Shown here piece after piece: positions 48,513-58,997 of a DNA stretch of 64,000 nt. The notes under the pieces were generated by a model, which did not search any database, was not told where the DNA came from, and worked only from the letters and a program-made list of their open reading frames with translations. Origin of the DNA: Hofstenia miamia (Eukaryota; Xenacoelomorpha; Acoela; Hofsteniidae); the NCBI GenBank assembly GCA_900660155.1, contig CABFPE010000051.1, positions 1,967,046-2,031,045 of the forward strand, written 5' to 3'. The translations under genes were made by a program, and so were the position numbers. Numbering within the stretch: position 1 is the stretch's first letter; each line of letters begins with the position of its first letter.

Positions 48513-51227
48513 ATATATATATATATGTACATGGATTTTTTGTTTAAAAATGGTTAAAAAATAAGTCTATCCTATGTACATAACTCAGTGCAAAGAAATC
48601 TCGTAGCTATATGAACACTACATTAAGGCAAATTTTGGCAAAGCATCTGAATCATGTAAAACAAATTTTATTTATATTAACTTAAATGCATACATTTTAT
48701 TGAAACTTTTAAAGTTAAATGGGACGGAAAGTATTGGTAATTTTTGATTTTTAATTAACTTTAGGATTTATCCAAAAAAAATGCGATGTGTTCTTCGCAA
48801 GGTGTCCCTTGCAAAAAATCCAGAAAAAATAATTGGTTTTCAGTGTATTATAGATGCCGTACTGTAATGGAAAGGAGTATCTCACTCTGAAGTCCTTATT
48901 TAACTATTATATGTTAAAATTTACCTGCTTTCCAATTTAAGATTGACTTGCATAATTTATGCTAATAATATAGGTTTGCCTTTTGATGATGAATTTATAA
49001 TATATATTAATGAAGTTTGAACTAATTTGAGTTATTTAGTGCTATATTTTTACAAGTTTTCTAACAAAGTGGTTTTAGTTTATAATAATCTTTGCAGCGG
49101 GTTTCATCCTAACAATATTGATAGCTTTCGGTATCATAGTGATGCCACAGAAGGTAAGGGATACTTAAAGGTTCTAGCATTTATTCTATTATAAATTTAG
49201 ATTTCCCTCAAGAAATTCGTTGCTTCTCAACTTAATTCCACAATGCAAAAATTCAAAAACTCCAATTCTTCAGATCCCTACTCTGTTCTATGGAATTACA
49301 TGCAGCTTAGGGTGAGTATGCAATAAAGGTTTTCAATCAATAATCAATGAGACTGATTATTATTATAAACTACACTCTTTTTGATTAAAATTTAAAAAAT
49401 TTTCTGAAATCCATGGTCCGAGTTTTTTCATTTTATGGTCCCAGTAATCCCACTGAAATATTTAATCTCATGTCGCAATTCCAGCATATCTCATGGGATC
49501 TATATCGGATGCTCTCGTAGAATCCTAACCTTAACCACATGGCGACTGGTGAAGCTTTTTTCCTGTTGATATTTTGTAATTATATTAGGTATTAGTATTG
49601 TAGCTAGTAAAAACCAACTCAAATTTATGGGTTCTTTGAGTTTGAAATCAGGTTTCTTTCTATTCGCATCTTCCGCTAAAGATTGTTTTTAATATTAAAA
49701 TGTGTGTATTTGTATTTGATAATACGAATTAATCAAATGCTTTGATTACTTAAAATTCCCTCTAAGTTTGCAATTCAATTAAATATACTCACAAATTCAA
49801 TTAGAAAATTCAGCTTTAATTGGAGAATCACTGTCTTTTATCAAAACGCAATGTTAACAGAATATTTAAGAGAGATAAATTATATGTATATAGACGTCTT
49901 CTTCAATATTAAAAGTAGTTATAAGTTTAAATTACATAGCATTAAAAGTCATTTTAAAAGCGTAACCGTTGGTTTTATCTGCACTGATATTCGCTTGACA
50001 TTTGGAGAAAAGAATAAGTGTAATGTTGATGTGAGAACCCGTGAAGCGATAGTTAATAGTTACTATGAAAAAAGGGTATGAACTGCTTAGTTGCCGACCC
50101 ATTGGATAATTTTGAAAATTTGGCCCAAGCCCATTCTGATCGATTTTCGATTTTGAAAACTGAGCCACCCAATCCATTGTTAGCTTTCAGGTACAGAATT
50201 ACTAATATTTAATCTCATTTGTCTTTAATGCCCATAATATGTGACAAAACGTTATAGTTTTGACGCCATAATAATGTTAAAACTGTCTCATTACATTTAT
50301 TGTCGTTGTACTTTGTCTCAATCTTGTGTGAAACCACAGAATAGTTTTGCAACATCTTTTATTTTTGCTACTTTGAAGCCTAACTACTAAATTTTTTAAA
50401 AGTTTAGCCCTACGAATGGGTTTAGCTATAAATATATATTTTTGAAATTCCATGTTTACAGTTCGCGCATACTTCGAATGAAATATTAGAATATAAGTCT
50501 TAAATATACAGTGTGTCTCAAAATTAGGTATCAACTTTTTTCAAAGAAATCAGATTGATTTCACCCCAGACGATCTATAGATCACTTTGATTTCAACATA
50601 CATTCTATAATATTTATTGACAAAAAATAAAACTTTATTGGACTATTTCACAATGAAAAAATTATTCATAATTTCACAGATAAATATTAAATTATATAGG
50701 AACAATTCAACATGTTCACCTTCATTTTTAATGCACATTTGCAAGCGACAAAGAAAACACAAGGCTTATCCAATGGGGTAGAGCTACGTGGAGGTCCATG
50801 GGGATCCCCATGGATTTCATCAAGGTTCGTTGGGTTAGCATTGTAATTCTCAAGTACCTTATTACATCAACTAGAGGAATTAAAAAAGTTGATTTTTATT
50901 TCCAAAATCGGCCAACAACGTGAAAAGTTAATTTTTATATTATTGGTCTTCCGTCCCAAAAATACTTCATCTCCCTCAGGCCGCATTCGTAAGTGGAACA
51001 ATTTGTTAATCTAAAATTGTTTTCTAAAATTCTAATTTCTTCAATGAACAATCAGATTAGTTCTTCAACAAAATATAAAACAATGTGATTAAAGATGATT
51101 TTGATTCTGAGGTTGAAAACTGAAAGTGCTATCAAATTTACTGATTGGTCAGAAGACAGCAATAGTGAATTGATTTTGTTGCAATTGTTCTAGATATTTT
51201 ATTTGAAATATACTATTTTTTCCAAAC

Positions 51228-51302
<75 letters not shown>

Positions 51303-53741
51303 TATATTTGATATCAGTTGAGATAAAATATCACTTAAAGGGAAAAAGTTAAAAGCCTAGCGATTGTTTGTAAACATTGTTGAAGGGAAACTCACTGTCT
51401 GTTCCTTTCGGTATATTTATAAAGAGAGTCATTAATATTCATTCTATGATCAAGGCAGCAATGATTACAAAGTGATCAGTAAAATTTTCAGGCGTTTTCA
51501 ATTCATTCTTTAAAAGAGTTACTCAAAATTAGGTCCAATTCAGGAACACGAAAACTATTCTTGAGAAATCCTTATATGATGGAGGTTCATGTAAAGCATT
51601 GTAAGGTGCAATCAATAGTGTCGGATTCTGTCGGAACCAACCAAAAAACATGCAGAACTAGAATTCTCAGTCATAGAACACGATGTTTTAATTTCAGTGG
51701 GAATTTTGTTTGGGCGTAGAATAGGAAGATTTAACCTGTAAGCTGCCCAACGTCTATTTTAAGTACAAACCGTTTTTCAACACTTACAAATAATTTTCTC
51801 CAAGTTTATTTGCAAATTTGAAAAAAATCGTGAGGTAGGCTTTAATGCAATGCTAAAAATGTATATTAATGTGTATTGTTAATTGTAGCTGAAGTTGATG
51901 AAAAAATTTTTCTTTGAAAATTTCGATTTTTTGAAAAAGATTATAAGTGCTTGAACATTAAGTTTTTGTTGTTATTGGCAAAGATAACCCAAACCCATTG
52001 AGGTGTGTCGTGCGCAGAGTCAGAGATCGCGGGGTCGAAGGCGAAAAAGAAAGAGGAGACTCTCCTCTATCATGTAGTGCTTTCAAATTGAGCATAGCAT
52101 TAATATTTTTTGAGTTATAAGGGTTTAAAAAAATTTTATACAATCATGAAGCATTTTCGAAAATCTCCAGGCAGTTTAAGATTTACAAAGCGATTTGCTA
52201 ATTTTGTCACTGAGACGTAGTTAATCTCCTTAACACTTGATTGAAATCAATTGCCCAATTTGACTTAATGACAGACATCTATTTACCAGATTAGCTTATA
52301 TGTTTAAATTTCCATTCGCATCGAATTTAAAACGTTGTAGTTTCACTATTTTTTCGTTAAAAATGAAGAAGAAAGGGTACAAGTTTCAGAAATACTTGTA
52401 ATGTTGCATTGCACTTGAGAATCTATTTGAGTCGGACAACCGCTTTTCATTGATTTTCAATCTTACTACTTTTTCAACAATTGTAGTTTATGCGTTATGA
52501 GGGCTTTGAAAAAGATCAACGCCTTTGGTTGAGAAATTGTATCAAAAACATGAATAAATTTGAATGTATTTTATAGCACTCTTCAACTACTGTGTATTCA
52601 TTAGTCTGGGTCTTAAAGTACCAATACAATGAAATATGATTGGCTGCTTCTTTTGGCCCTCTAAAAATAATTTTAATTGCTTTTCCCTAAACCGTTTATG
52701 GAAAATATATATATAACTATTTTTGTTTAATTGCTTGGAAATTAAAAAATAACCAATTTTGTCTGGGGAATTTCAATCTAATCAATATTAAACTCCGTTT
52801 ATTTGATTCTAAATAATTTCCACATTTTAATTACCTCCTCATATCTATATTTAAACATCATTTTCATTTATGATGGATGTTTCTCAATATTTGCATTTAG
52901 GGTCAGTGTTGTGGAATTTACACTCCTGATGACTGGATTTACACCGATTGGGCCAATCGATATTCTACATTTTCGAATCAGGTATAATTTCAAATTTAAC
53001 TATGACAAGCATAATGTGAGTAAATATAGTTCCTATAAAGGTTGTTTTATGCATTGAATAATAATTTGTTTACTAGTCCAGTTTCACTGGAATCATTCCA
53101 GTGGAATGGGAAAGAGATCATAATCTAATTCACTAAGATACAAACAGTAAAGATTGTTATTTCTTTTTCATTTTTAAAGCGTTTACAATTAATCTGGGTT
53201 TAAAAAACTGCTAAATTAATTTAAAGGAAAGAAATAATAGAAGTTAGAACGAGGGAAAACATCAATCATGGGGTCAGATTATTCAATTTCACCACGGGTG
53301 ACTGACCCATTCAGTTCTGCTAGTATGAGTGCTTGATAAATTTTCTTGAAAGTTTTTAAATTTTGGAATGGACTTTAGAGATTAGCAGTTTACAATCCCT
53401 TTGAAATTGAGGACGAATTGCAGAAAGAATCCTAGTTTCATTTTATAAAACACTATCCAAATATCTCATGTGTTTTGAAGTTTAATTTTCCTTTCTAAAC
53501 CAATCTATAATATTTTGAAAACTAAATTTCTTCTGGAAGTTGACAATGTTGGATTCTTACAATTATTCCCATGGTTCTACTTTTAAAATTTATAGGAGTG
53601 ATTTAGAAATGGCCTTCTTCCTGCTGCCAGTTGATAAACAATCAACAAACCTTAACTGATCTATCCAATCACGGTGTTATGATTTCAGATGAAGAATTTA
53701 AGTTCTGCTACACTGAGGACAAATTCAACTTTTACCAAACG
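46280..53741 (+). CDS. Tetraspanin family membrane protein, six exons (C-terminal end unresolved)
   Basis: Six phase-0 exons join into one frame: 46280-46441, 47581-47811, 49079-49153, 49201-49311, 52901-52981 and 53607-53741 (265 residues). Residues 1-37 are a Ser/Thr/Pro-rich cytoplasmic tail. TM1 is about 41-61, TM2 88-112 and TM3 127-152. The large extracellular loop then carries the family CCG motif (196-198, in GQCCGIYTPDDW), PSSCC (223-227) and a later Cys at 254. The 75-base TM3 exon is a size seen in many tetraspanin genes. Tetraspanins organise membrane-protein complexes and do not act as enzymes. TM4 should follow but no exon fits cleanly. Candidates are read-through to a stop at 53825, or a hydrophobic segment at 53880-53953 in another phase. 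The N-terminal tail is longer than usual. The orthologue group is not assigned. Confidence 0.85.
47581..47811 (+). CDS. Tetraspanin exon 2 (end of TM1, small loop, TM2)
   Basis: 231 bases after acceptor TTTTAATTTTAG. It encodes the small extracellular loop and LVWLFFFIGFTILLVSLLGI. The donor GTTAGT is weak but keeps phase 0, while reading through would stop after three codons. Confidence 0.82.
48030..48125. repeat. Short inverted-repeat element in tetraspanin intron 2
   Basis: The ends TTTACACCACC and GGTAGTGTAAA are near-perfect inverted copies around a GC-richer core of about 70 bases. It could be a small MITE or hairpin; no family recognised. Confidence 0.35.
48364..48528. repeat. (TA)n and (TATG)n microsatellites
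   Basis: Two AT arrays (48364-48422 and 48478-48528), the second with about five TATG units, lie in tetraspanin intron 2. Confidence 0.9.
49079..49153 (+). CDS. Tetraspanin exon 3 (TM3)
   Basis: 75 bases encoding FIIIFAAGFILTILIAFGII then VMPQK, with acceptor GGTTTTAG and donor GTAAGG. It was too short to notice as an open frame and was found by splice sites and family pattern. Confidence 0.82.
49201..49311 (+). CDS. Tetraspanin exon 4 (first half of the large extracellular loop)
   Basis: 111 bases after a 47-base intron. It encodes ISLKKFVASQLNSTMQKF, then SVLWNYMQLR, the helices preceding the CCG motif in tetraspanins. NST and NSS are possible N-glycosylation sites. The donor is GTGAGT. 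Confidence 0.85.
50509..50765 (-). mobile_element. mariner-type transposon 3' end fragment
   Basis: The left edge is CAGTGTGTCTCAAAATTAGG after TA (50507-50508), a mariner-like terminus. On the minus strand, entering from the right, FLCRLQMCIKNEGEHVELF matches the RxxxCIxxxGxHxEHL tail of mariner transposases. One end only; the rest is missing or unrecognisable. Confidence 0.55.
51229..51306. repeat. (CT)n(TA)n(GA)n microsatellite, self-complementary
   Basis: About 26 bases of CT run into about 40 bases of TA and then GAGAGA. The outer CT and GA parts are complementary, so the whole can fold into a long hairpin. Confidence 0.9.
52901..52981 (+). CDS. Tetraspanin exon 5 (CCG motif)
   Basis: 81 bases encoding GQCCGIYTPDDWIY then TDWANRYSTFSNQ. 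CCG is the family hallmark. The exon lies after a 3.6 kb intron that holds a mariner-type fragment and microsatellites. Confidence 0.88.
53607..53741 (+). CDS. Tetraspanin exon 6 (PSSCC motif, end of loop)
   Basis: 135 bases encoding KWPSSCCQLINN, then EEFKFCYTEDKFNFYQT, with acceptor GTGATTTAG and donor GTAGCT. Past the donor the frame runs on to TAA at 53823-53825 with a moderately hydrophobic stretch, an alternative end. Confidence 0.85.
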
Positions 53742-54039
53742 GTAGCTATAATTTCTAACAGATTTATTTTAGATATTTGTTTAATTGTGATGCAATATAT
53801 TAAGTTTTGCCAGACACACGATTAAGATTTTGAAGACTTTAAGCTTAGAAAAAAATGTTTAATCGTTACTTGTTTTTCAGGCTTATACTCTTTTCTAAAC
53901 TATTATTCATCGTCCTGTTATTGTTAGGCTTTAGAACTACTATTACAATTAAGGTATGTTCAAACCAATGATGGCCATGTAAATGATATTGCATATTTAT
54001 ATTTATATGTATACTGCCTAAAATTTCGTTTATATTAAT

Positions 54040-54057
54040 TATATATTAATTATATAT

Positions 54058-54101
<44 letters not shown>
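54040..54101. repeat. AT-rich (TA)n microsatellite
   Basis: Imperfect then perfect TA repeats between the tetraspanin end and the cyclin C exon. Confidence 0.9.
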
Positions 54102-54102
<1 letters not shown>

Positions 54103-54762
54103 ATAAGGGGTGCAAATTACGTCCATGTATTAATACAGAGATCAAGACTTAATAGAACTGGTAAATTACCTTGGTGTTATACCAACATGACTATTACATA
54201 ATGCTAATGTACTCATACGTCGTAAAGATTATTATAACAATTATTATACAAGTTCTAATTTCAGGACTTTGTGAAAGGGCTTTATTGGATCTTGGAATAA
54301 AATTTCGATTGTAAAATTGTAAGAGAAGCAATGCCAAACAAACAAATGTATGTCACTGAAAAATACCACCATCTCAACGATAACAAATAATTTCAGCTGA
54401 TTTCGCAGCCCTGGCGTTCTAAAATCAAGCTAATTGAAGATACTTTTTTTGGCGACTACTAATTGCTATTAAAAAAGTGTACATGAAGAGAGCTAAGTAC
54501 CACATGATTTCTATTCAAAATTATGTTGATGAGTCGCTACTATAAAAGACAACAAAACAATGGAAAAAAGAGTATCCAAACGTTGCTAGACAAGTCTTCT
54601 TTCACTTGATTATGCATATATCAATGCAGAACCATTAATCCAATACCACGCATATGAAATTCAGCAAAATTACTAACATTAATAAGCTAGATGCAATTTT
54701 ATACAAGGAATTTCAATGCGAAATTAGATTTATGAACATAAAACATTTGAAAGATAACTTAC

Positions 54763-55041
54763 CAAGAAAATAGACGTAGGGGCCATTAATAAAGGGTCAA
54801 TATCTTGTAAAGAATTCCTTGAATAGAAACGTTTAAAATAAATAATAGCAGTGGCGATTACTTGTTGGCGAAGTTTCAGCTGCTCACCTAGAGCCTGAAT
54901 AAAATTTATATAGAAAATATGAAGCTTTTGATATTCTTCATCAGTCAATTTTTGAAGATCAACTTGTCTGTGTAATAAAATGTCTTCTGTATCAATTACC
55001 CATTGGTGAAAGTGGGAACTCTGCCAAAAATTCCCTGCCAT
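54763..55041 (-). CDS. CCNC: Cyclin C, N-terminal 93 codons (first coding exon)
   Basis: Starts MAGNFWQSSHFHQW, the near-invariant cyclin C start, and includes LGEQLKLRQQVIATA, YFKRFYSRNSL and IDPLLMAPTSIFL. These are the N-terminal helix and the first part of the cyclin fold. Cyclin C partners CDK8 in the Mediator kinase module in the nucleus. The exon ends at phase 0 before donor GTAAGT. The matching continuation (SSKVEEFGV...) is on the opposite strand at 60930, beyond a 1000-N gap, so the two halves cannot be spliced as drawn. Past the donor the minus strand soon meets the tetraspanin gene. A strong acceptor ends only 3 bases upstream of the ATG. Confidence 0.95.
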
Positions 55042-55044
55042 AAA

Positions 55045-55062
55045 CTAAAAGAAAAGATAATA
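55045..55062 (-). promoter_or_regulatory. 3' splice acceptor just before the cyclin C start codon
   Basis: On the minus strand a pyrimidine tract, TTATCTTTTCTTTTAG, ends at 55045, leaving only TTT before the ATG. This implies either a 5'-leader intron or spliced-leader trans-splicing. Confidence 0.6.
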
Positions 55063-55942
55063 ATGAGAACATTGTAGTTAATACTTAAAACATTTTGAAT
55101 TATAAAATTTTAGACCCGTAAATAGTGGACAATCATAGCAGCATGCAATTAAATTGTTCAGTGGTGTATTCTGCGTTGATTCACTATTTGTTTTCACATA
55201 TAACCATAGCTATTTAAAAGATGCGAGCTAAGGACACTCTGGGTAAGGGGGAAATCCCAACTACAATCATGCTTATTAGAAATGCATACCATGAACAGAG
55301 TTAAAAAATGAGTTATTATCGCATTTAACTAAGATTTTTAATAAATTTTTAGACATTTGCCAAACATCCAAGGACTCGAAATATTAAATAATGGGCAAAA
55401 AGTCATGAAATTATTTTAACTGTAAACAATAATCAAACAATCAATGTTTAATTAGGGAACTACCAATACTAAAAATATTTGATTATTGCATGCAAATGCT
55501 TCCTGTAAAATTATAAACGGTTCTAATGAACTTTTAAAATAAAAATCAACATGAAATTAGAAACATTTTCTGGACTAACTTTTAATGCTGAATTCAATGG
55601 GATTAAAATAACTATAAATAACTATAATAATTTTTCGTAAAAGATCATTTTGCAATCTCCTATTCCTATCAAATAAAATTATGAAAGGGCAAAATATACA
55701 AATATTAACTACATATAGCAGAACCATGCAATGGGAATATTTAACACCGAATCCGAATCTATATTGGATTCGAATTGGTATTCAAAGATTCAAATATGGT
55801 TACTGCTCAAGGACTGCTTAAAACGTTAATGGCCATCTTTAACAGTATATTACAGAACTACATTAGGTACTTTTGCGTTGGCTCCATCCACACAAAAAAT
55901 TACAAAATATGCTAATTTATCAACACAATAAGTATAAATGTT
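55063..55942. other. AT-rich spacer upstream of cyclin C exon 1
   Basis: No gene seen. Near 55746-55800 a short cluster of GAATCCGAAT / ATTCGAATT-type motifs may belong to a small repeat. Confidence 0.45.
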
Positions 55943-56072
55943 ATAACCTTAATCCCAACCCACACCCAAATCATACCACAAACCATAATCCTAGCTACAA
56001 ACCTAACTCTAATCCAAACGTAAGCTAAACTCTACCCTAACCCTAATATTAACCCACACCATAAATCTAACA
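55943..56072. repeat. Degenerate CCCTAA-like repeat
   Basis: About 130 bases are built of variants of AACCCTAA (AACCTTAATCCC, AACCATAATCCTAG, CTACCCTAACCCTAA). This strand is almost free of G. It could be an old interstitial telomere-like or satellite stretch. Confidence 0.55.
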
Positions 56073-56175
56073 TTATAATACATTCTTCATCATAGTAGTA
56101 TCAATTCAATGAAAACACTTTCATTGTGAATTATGCAATCAAAATACCTACATGAAAAGATGTGAGGGAAATGGC

Positions 56176-56176
56176 N
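56176..56176. other. Single-N contig junction
   Basis: An isolated N. The 53 bases following it recur exactly at 57135-57187, against the large gap. Confidence 0.85.
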
Positions 56177-56229
56177 AAAATAAGCAAGCCCTATTTCAAT
56201 ACTTTTTCAAAAATAAAGATTTTGTTTTT
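56177..56229. repeat. 53-bp direct repeat, copy 1
   Basis: Identical to 57135-57187, with an offset of 958 bases. Confidence 0.9.
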
Positions 56230-56660
56230 CACTGCTTACTTTTAGTAAATATCAATTAATTTTATCGAAAGCGATCACAATATATTTATATATAACCGGA
56301 CACATAATTGTGTTCTAAAACTCTGGCTTAAAATAAGTTTTTTTTTCTAAAAATTAAAGTAAACTAGCATGCAAAGTAATACAATTACACATGTAAGTGA
56401 CTGATTTGTTACGTTGAATTCGATGTATTTGTCACAACTGCAAGAGCATTACGGTTTTCTGACCCAACCCAACTCAAACATCTTTTACAAAAAACGAATT
56501 CAACATAAGTGGAGATCTCTAAAATTTGTCAGTCAACTGTACAGTTCAGACTAGAGAGGAAATGGCGCTCACTGAGCAGATTGAATAAACATTCCTAAAT
56601 CTTATAATTGTTTTGCAAACAAACAAAGCCCAGGGTTGTACGACTAATTTGCATGTAAAT

Positions 56661-57187
56661 CAGAGCTGCAACCGTGCCGTGCCTAAAATTTATTGAATAT
56701 ACCAGCGCCAGAAATACAACTTTTTTGTACTATTTTAACGTTCGTATTACATTATGCTAGTATCTGTTTGATAATATAAACGATTCTAAGAAATAGATTT
56801 GCATAGAAATTACATTGCGGGAATTTTTAAAATGCAATAGCAATATTCGAATTCTCACTCCCGTCGCTATGCTACATAATTCTTGTTTGATATTTTGCAA
56901 AATTTCAAACATTGCTAATAGATGTATTCGATATTATATTTTGCGATTTCTGTCGAACAGTCATAAGCCATATTTAGTACATAACAAATAATCTGCTACG
57001 TATTATTTAATGTTTCAAAGTTTATAGTTTATGGCTTAAATATTACATTATTTATCTATGCAGAAAAAGTTTTTCAAAATTATTATTTACCTTTATTTAA
57101 ATTTTCATATTGTTAGATTAACATAGATTCAATTAAAATAAGCAAGCCCTATTTCAATACTTTTTCAAAAATAAAGATTTTGTTTTT
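56661..57187. mobile_element. hAT-type DNA transposon, left end (runs into gap)
   Basis: Starts CAGAGCTGCAACCGTGCCGT, matching the terminus at 327 read in reverse. The 8 bases before it, ATGTAAAT (56653-56660), equal the 8 bases after the end at 327. No transposase motif is visible before the gap. Confidence 0.5.
57135..57187. repeat. 53-bp direct repeat, copy 2, at gap edge
   Basis: The same bases as 56177-56229. The contig piece thus begins and ends with the same sequence, as an assembly-graph loop or a tandem array of about 958 bp would. Confidence 0.9.
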
Positions 57188-58187
57188 NNNNNNNNNNNNN
57201 NNNNNNNNNNNNNNNNNNNNNNNNNNNNNNNNNNNNNNNNNNNNNNNNNNNNNNNNNNNNNNNNNNNNNNNNNNNNNNNNNNNNNNNNNNNNNNNNNNNN
57301 NNNNNNNNNNNNNNNNNNNNNNNNNNNNNNNNNNNNNNNNNNNNNNNNNNNNNNNNNNNNNNNNNNNNNNNNNNNNNNNNNNNNNNNNNNNNNNNNNNNN
57401 NNNNNNNNNNNNNNNNNNNNNNNNNNNNNNNNNNNNNNNNNNNNNNNNNNNNNNNNNNNNNNNNNNNNNNNNNNNNNNNNNNNNNNNNNNNNNNNNNNNN
57501 NNNNNNNNNNNNNNNNNNNNNNNNNNNNNNNNNNNNNNNNNNNNNNNNNNNNNNNNNNNNNNNNNNNNNNNNNNNNNNNNNNNNNNNNNNNNNNNNNNNN
57601 NNNNNNNNNNNNNNNNNNNNNNNNNNNNNNNNNNNNNNNNNNNNNNNNNNNNNNNNNNNNNNNNNNNNNNNNNNNNNNNNNNNNNNNNNNNNNNNNNNNN
57701 NNNNNNNNNNNNNNNNNNNNNNNNNNNNNNNNNNNNNNNNNNNNNNNNNNNNNNNNNNNNNNNNNNNNNNNNNNNNNNNNNNNNNNNNNNNNNNNNNNNN
57801 NNNNNNNNNNNNNNNNNNNNNNNNNNNNNNNNNNNNNNNNNNNNNNNNNNNNNNNNNNNNNNNNNNNNNNNNNNNNNNNNNNNNNNNNNNNNNNNNNNNN
57901 NNNNNNNNNNNNNNNNNNNNNNNNNNNNNNNNNNNNNNNNNNNNNNNNNNNNNNNNNNNNNNNNNNNNNNNNNNNNNNNNNNNNNNNNNNNNNNNNNNNN
58001 NNNNNNNNNNNNNNNNNNNNNNNNNNNNNNNNNNNNNNNNNNNNNNNNNNNNNNNNNNNNNNNNNNNNNNNNNNNNNNNNNNNNNNNNNNNNNNNNNNNN
58101 NNNNNNNNNNNNNNNNNNNNNNNNNNNNNNNNNNNNNNNNNNNNNNNNNNNNNNNNNNNNNNNNNNNNNNNNNNNNNNNNNNNNNNN
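57188..58187. other. Assembly gap, 1000 N
   Basis: Exactly 1000 undetermined bases, the conventional placeholder for a gap of unknown size. Long open frames spanning it are meaningless. Confidence 1.
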
Positions 58188-58206
58188 ATATATATATATA
58201 TATATA
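58188..58206. repeat. (TA)n at the right gap edge
   Basis: A microsatellite begins at the gap; such arrays commonly break assemblies. Confidence 0.9.
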
Positions 58207-58877
58207 CCATTTTGAATTTCAGTTCTTTAATTTTTAGTTGTTACTAACTACAAATATTTCAACATTCCAAGGAAACGTGTGAAATTTGAACGTATTTTTT
58301 GTTTGTCCGCGATGATATTTATTCTACCTTGGGGTGTTTACTATGTGAAGAACGTGACGAAATGCAGTTCATCCTCTTCACATACTTCTAAATACGTTAC
58401 TCCCACGTGGACATTAATAACTTCTCTATTTTATTTATCTAAAACAAACATTAATTTTAGATCATGATCTATTTGCACAGCCCATAATAAACTTGATGGC
58501 GCTAATAAAGAGTTGTGGTTAAATTTCATATTTTGTGAAATATGGTCCTGAAGTGCAGTTAAATGAATTCGTATCCTCGACTTACAAAATCAAATTCTGT
58601 TTCACATGTAATTAATTCAGTAAAATTACTGTGAAAATGTAACTTGCATAACATATATAATGATACCAAACTACTAAGTTTTTTTGAAATTATGCAAAAT
58701 TAGACTACAATATATAATTTCTTCTCCGATTTGCGCTATAAGAGGTTAATATAATTCACTAATTGATAAAATAATAAAATTTTGTGTTAAAATAACAAGT
58801 ACAGTATATTTTGTTTTGAAAACAGATTATTTGTGACTCACATCACTTCAAATAACTTTATGTTTTAATGATTTATA
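58207..58877. other. AT-rich sequence, no gene recognised
   Basis: A 62-codon frame at 58279-58467 has no motif I recognise. Confidence 0.4.
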
Positions 58878-58997
58878 GCACCACACTTGTGACCATAACC
58901 CAACATAAGAATATTGATATCAGCACCACACTTGTGACCATAACCCAACATAAGAATATTGATATCAGCACCACACTTGTGACCATAACCCAACATA
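58878..58997. repeat. Tandem repeat, 45-bp unit, about 2.7 copies
   Basis: Units start at 58878, 58923 and 58968, each beginning GCACCACACTTGTGACCATA. The first two are identical and the third stops after 30 bases. Confidence 0.95.

Larger units (their letters stand above)
49312..52900 (+). other. Tetraspanin intron 4
   Basis: A 3.6 kb intron with a mariner-type fragment (50509-50765) and a CT/TA/GA microsatellite. An open stretch at 49851-50081 contains CTDIRLTFGEKNKC and ends before a GTATGA. It could be an optional exon but lacks family motifs and is not called. Confidence 0.6.

Noticed and set aside
49851-50081. Open stretch with CTDIRLTFGEKNKC as an extra tetraspanin exon
   Set aside because: Exons 4 and 5 already join directly at the CCG motif; this stretch would disrupt the family pattern.
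52010-52060. GC-richer patch with a B-box-like GGTCGAAGG as a tRNA or SINE
   Set aside because: No matching A box or cloverleaf could be drawn.
53880-53953. Hydrophobic segment as tetraspanin TM4 exon
   Set aside because: Hydrophobic and with a good acceptor, but its frame does not match the phase-0 end of exon 6.
57149-58247. Long open frames on both strands through the gap
   Set aside because: They are made of N and translate to unknown residues; no information.
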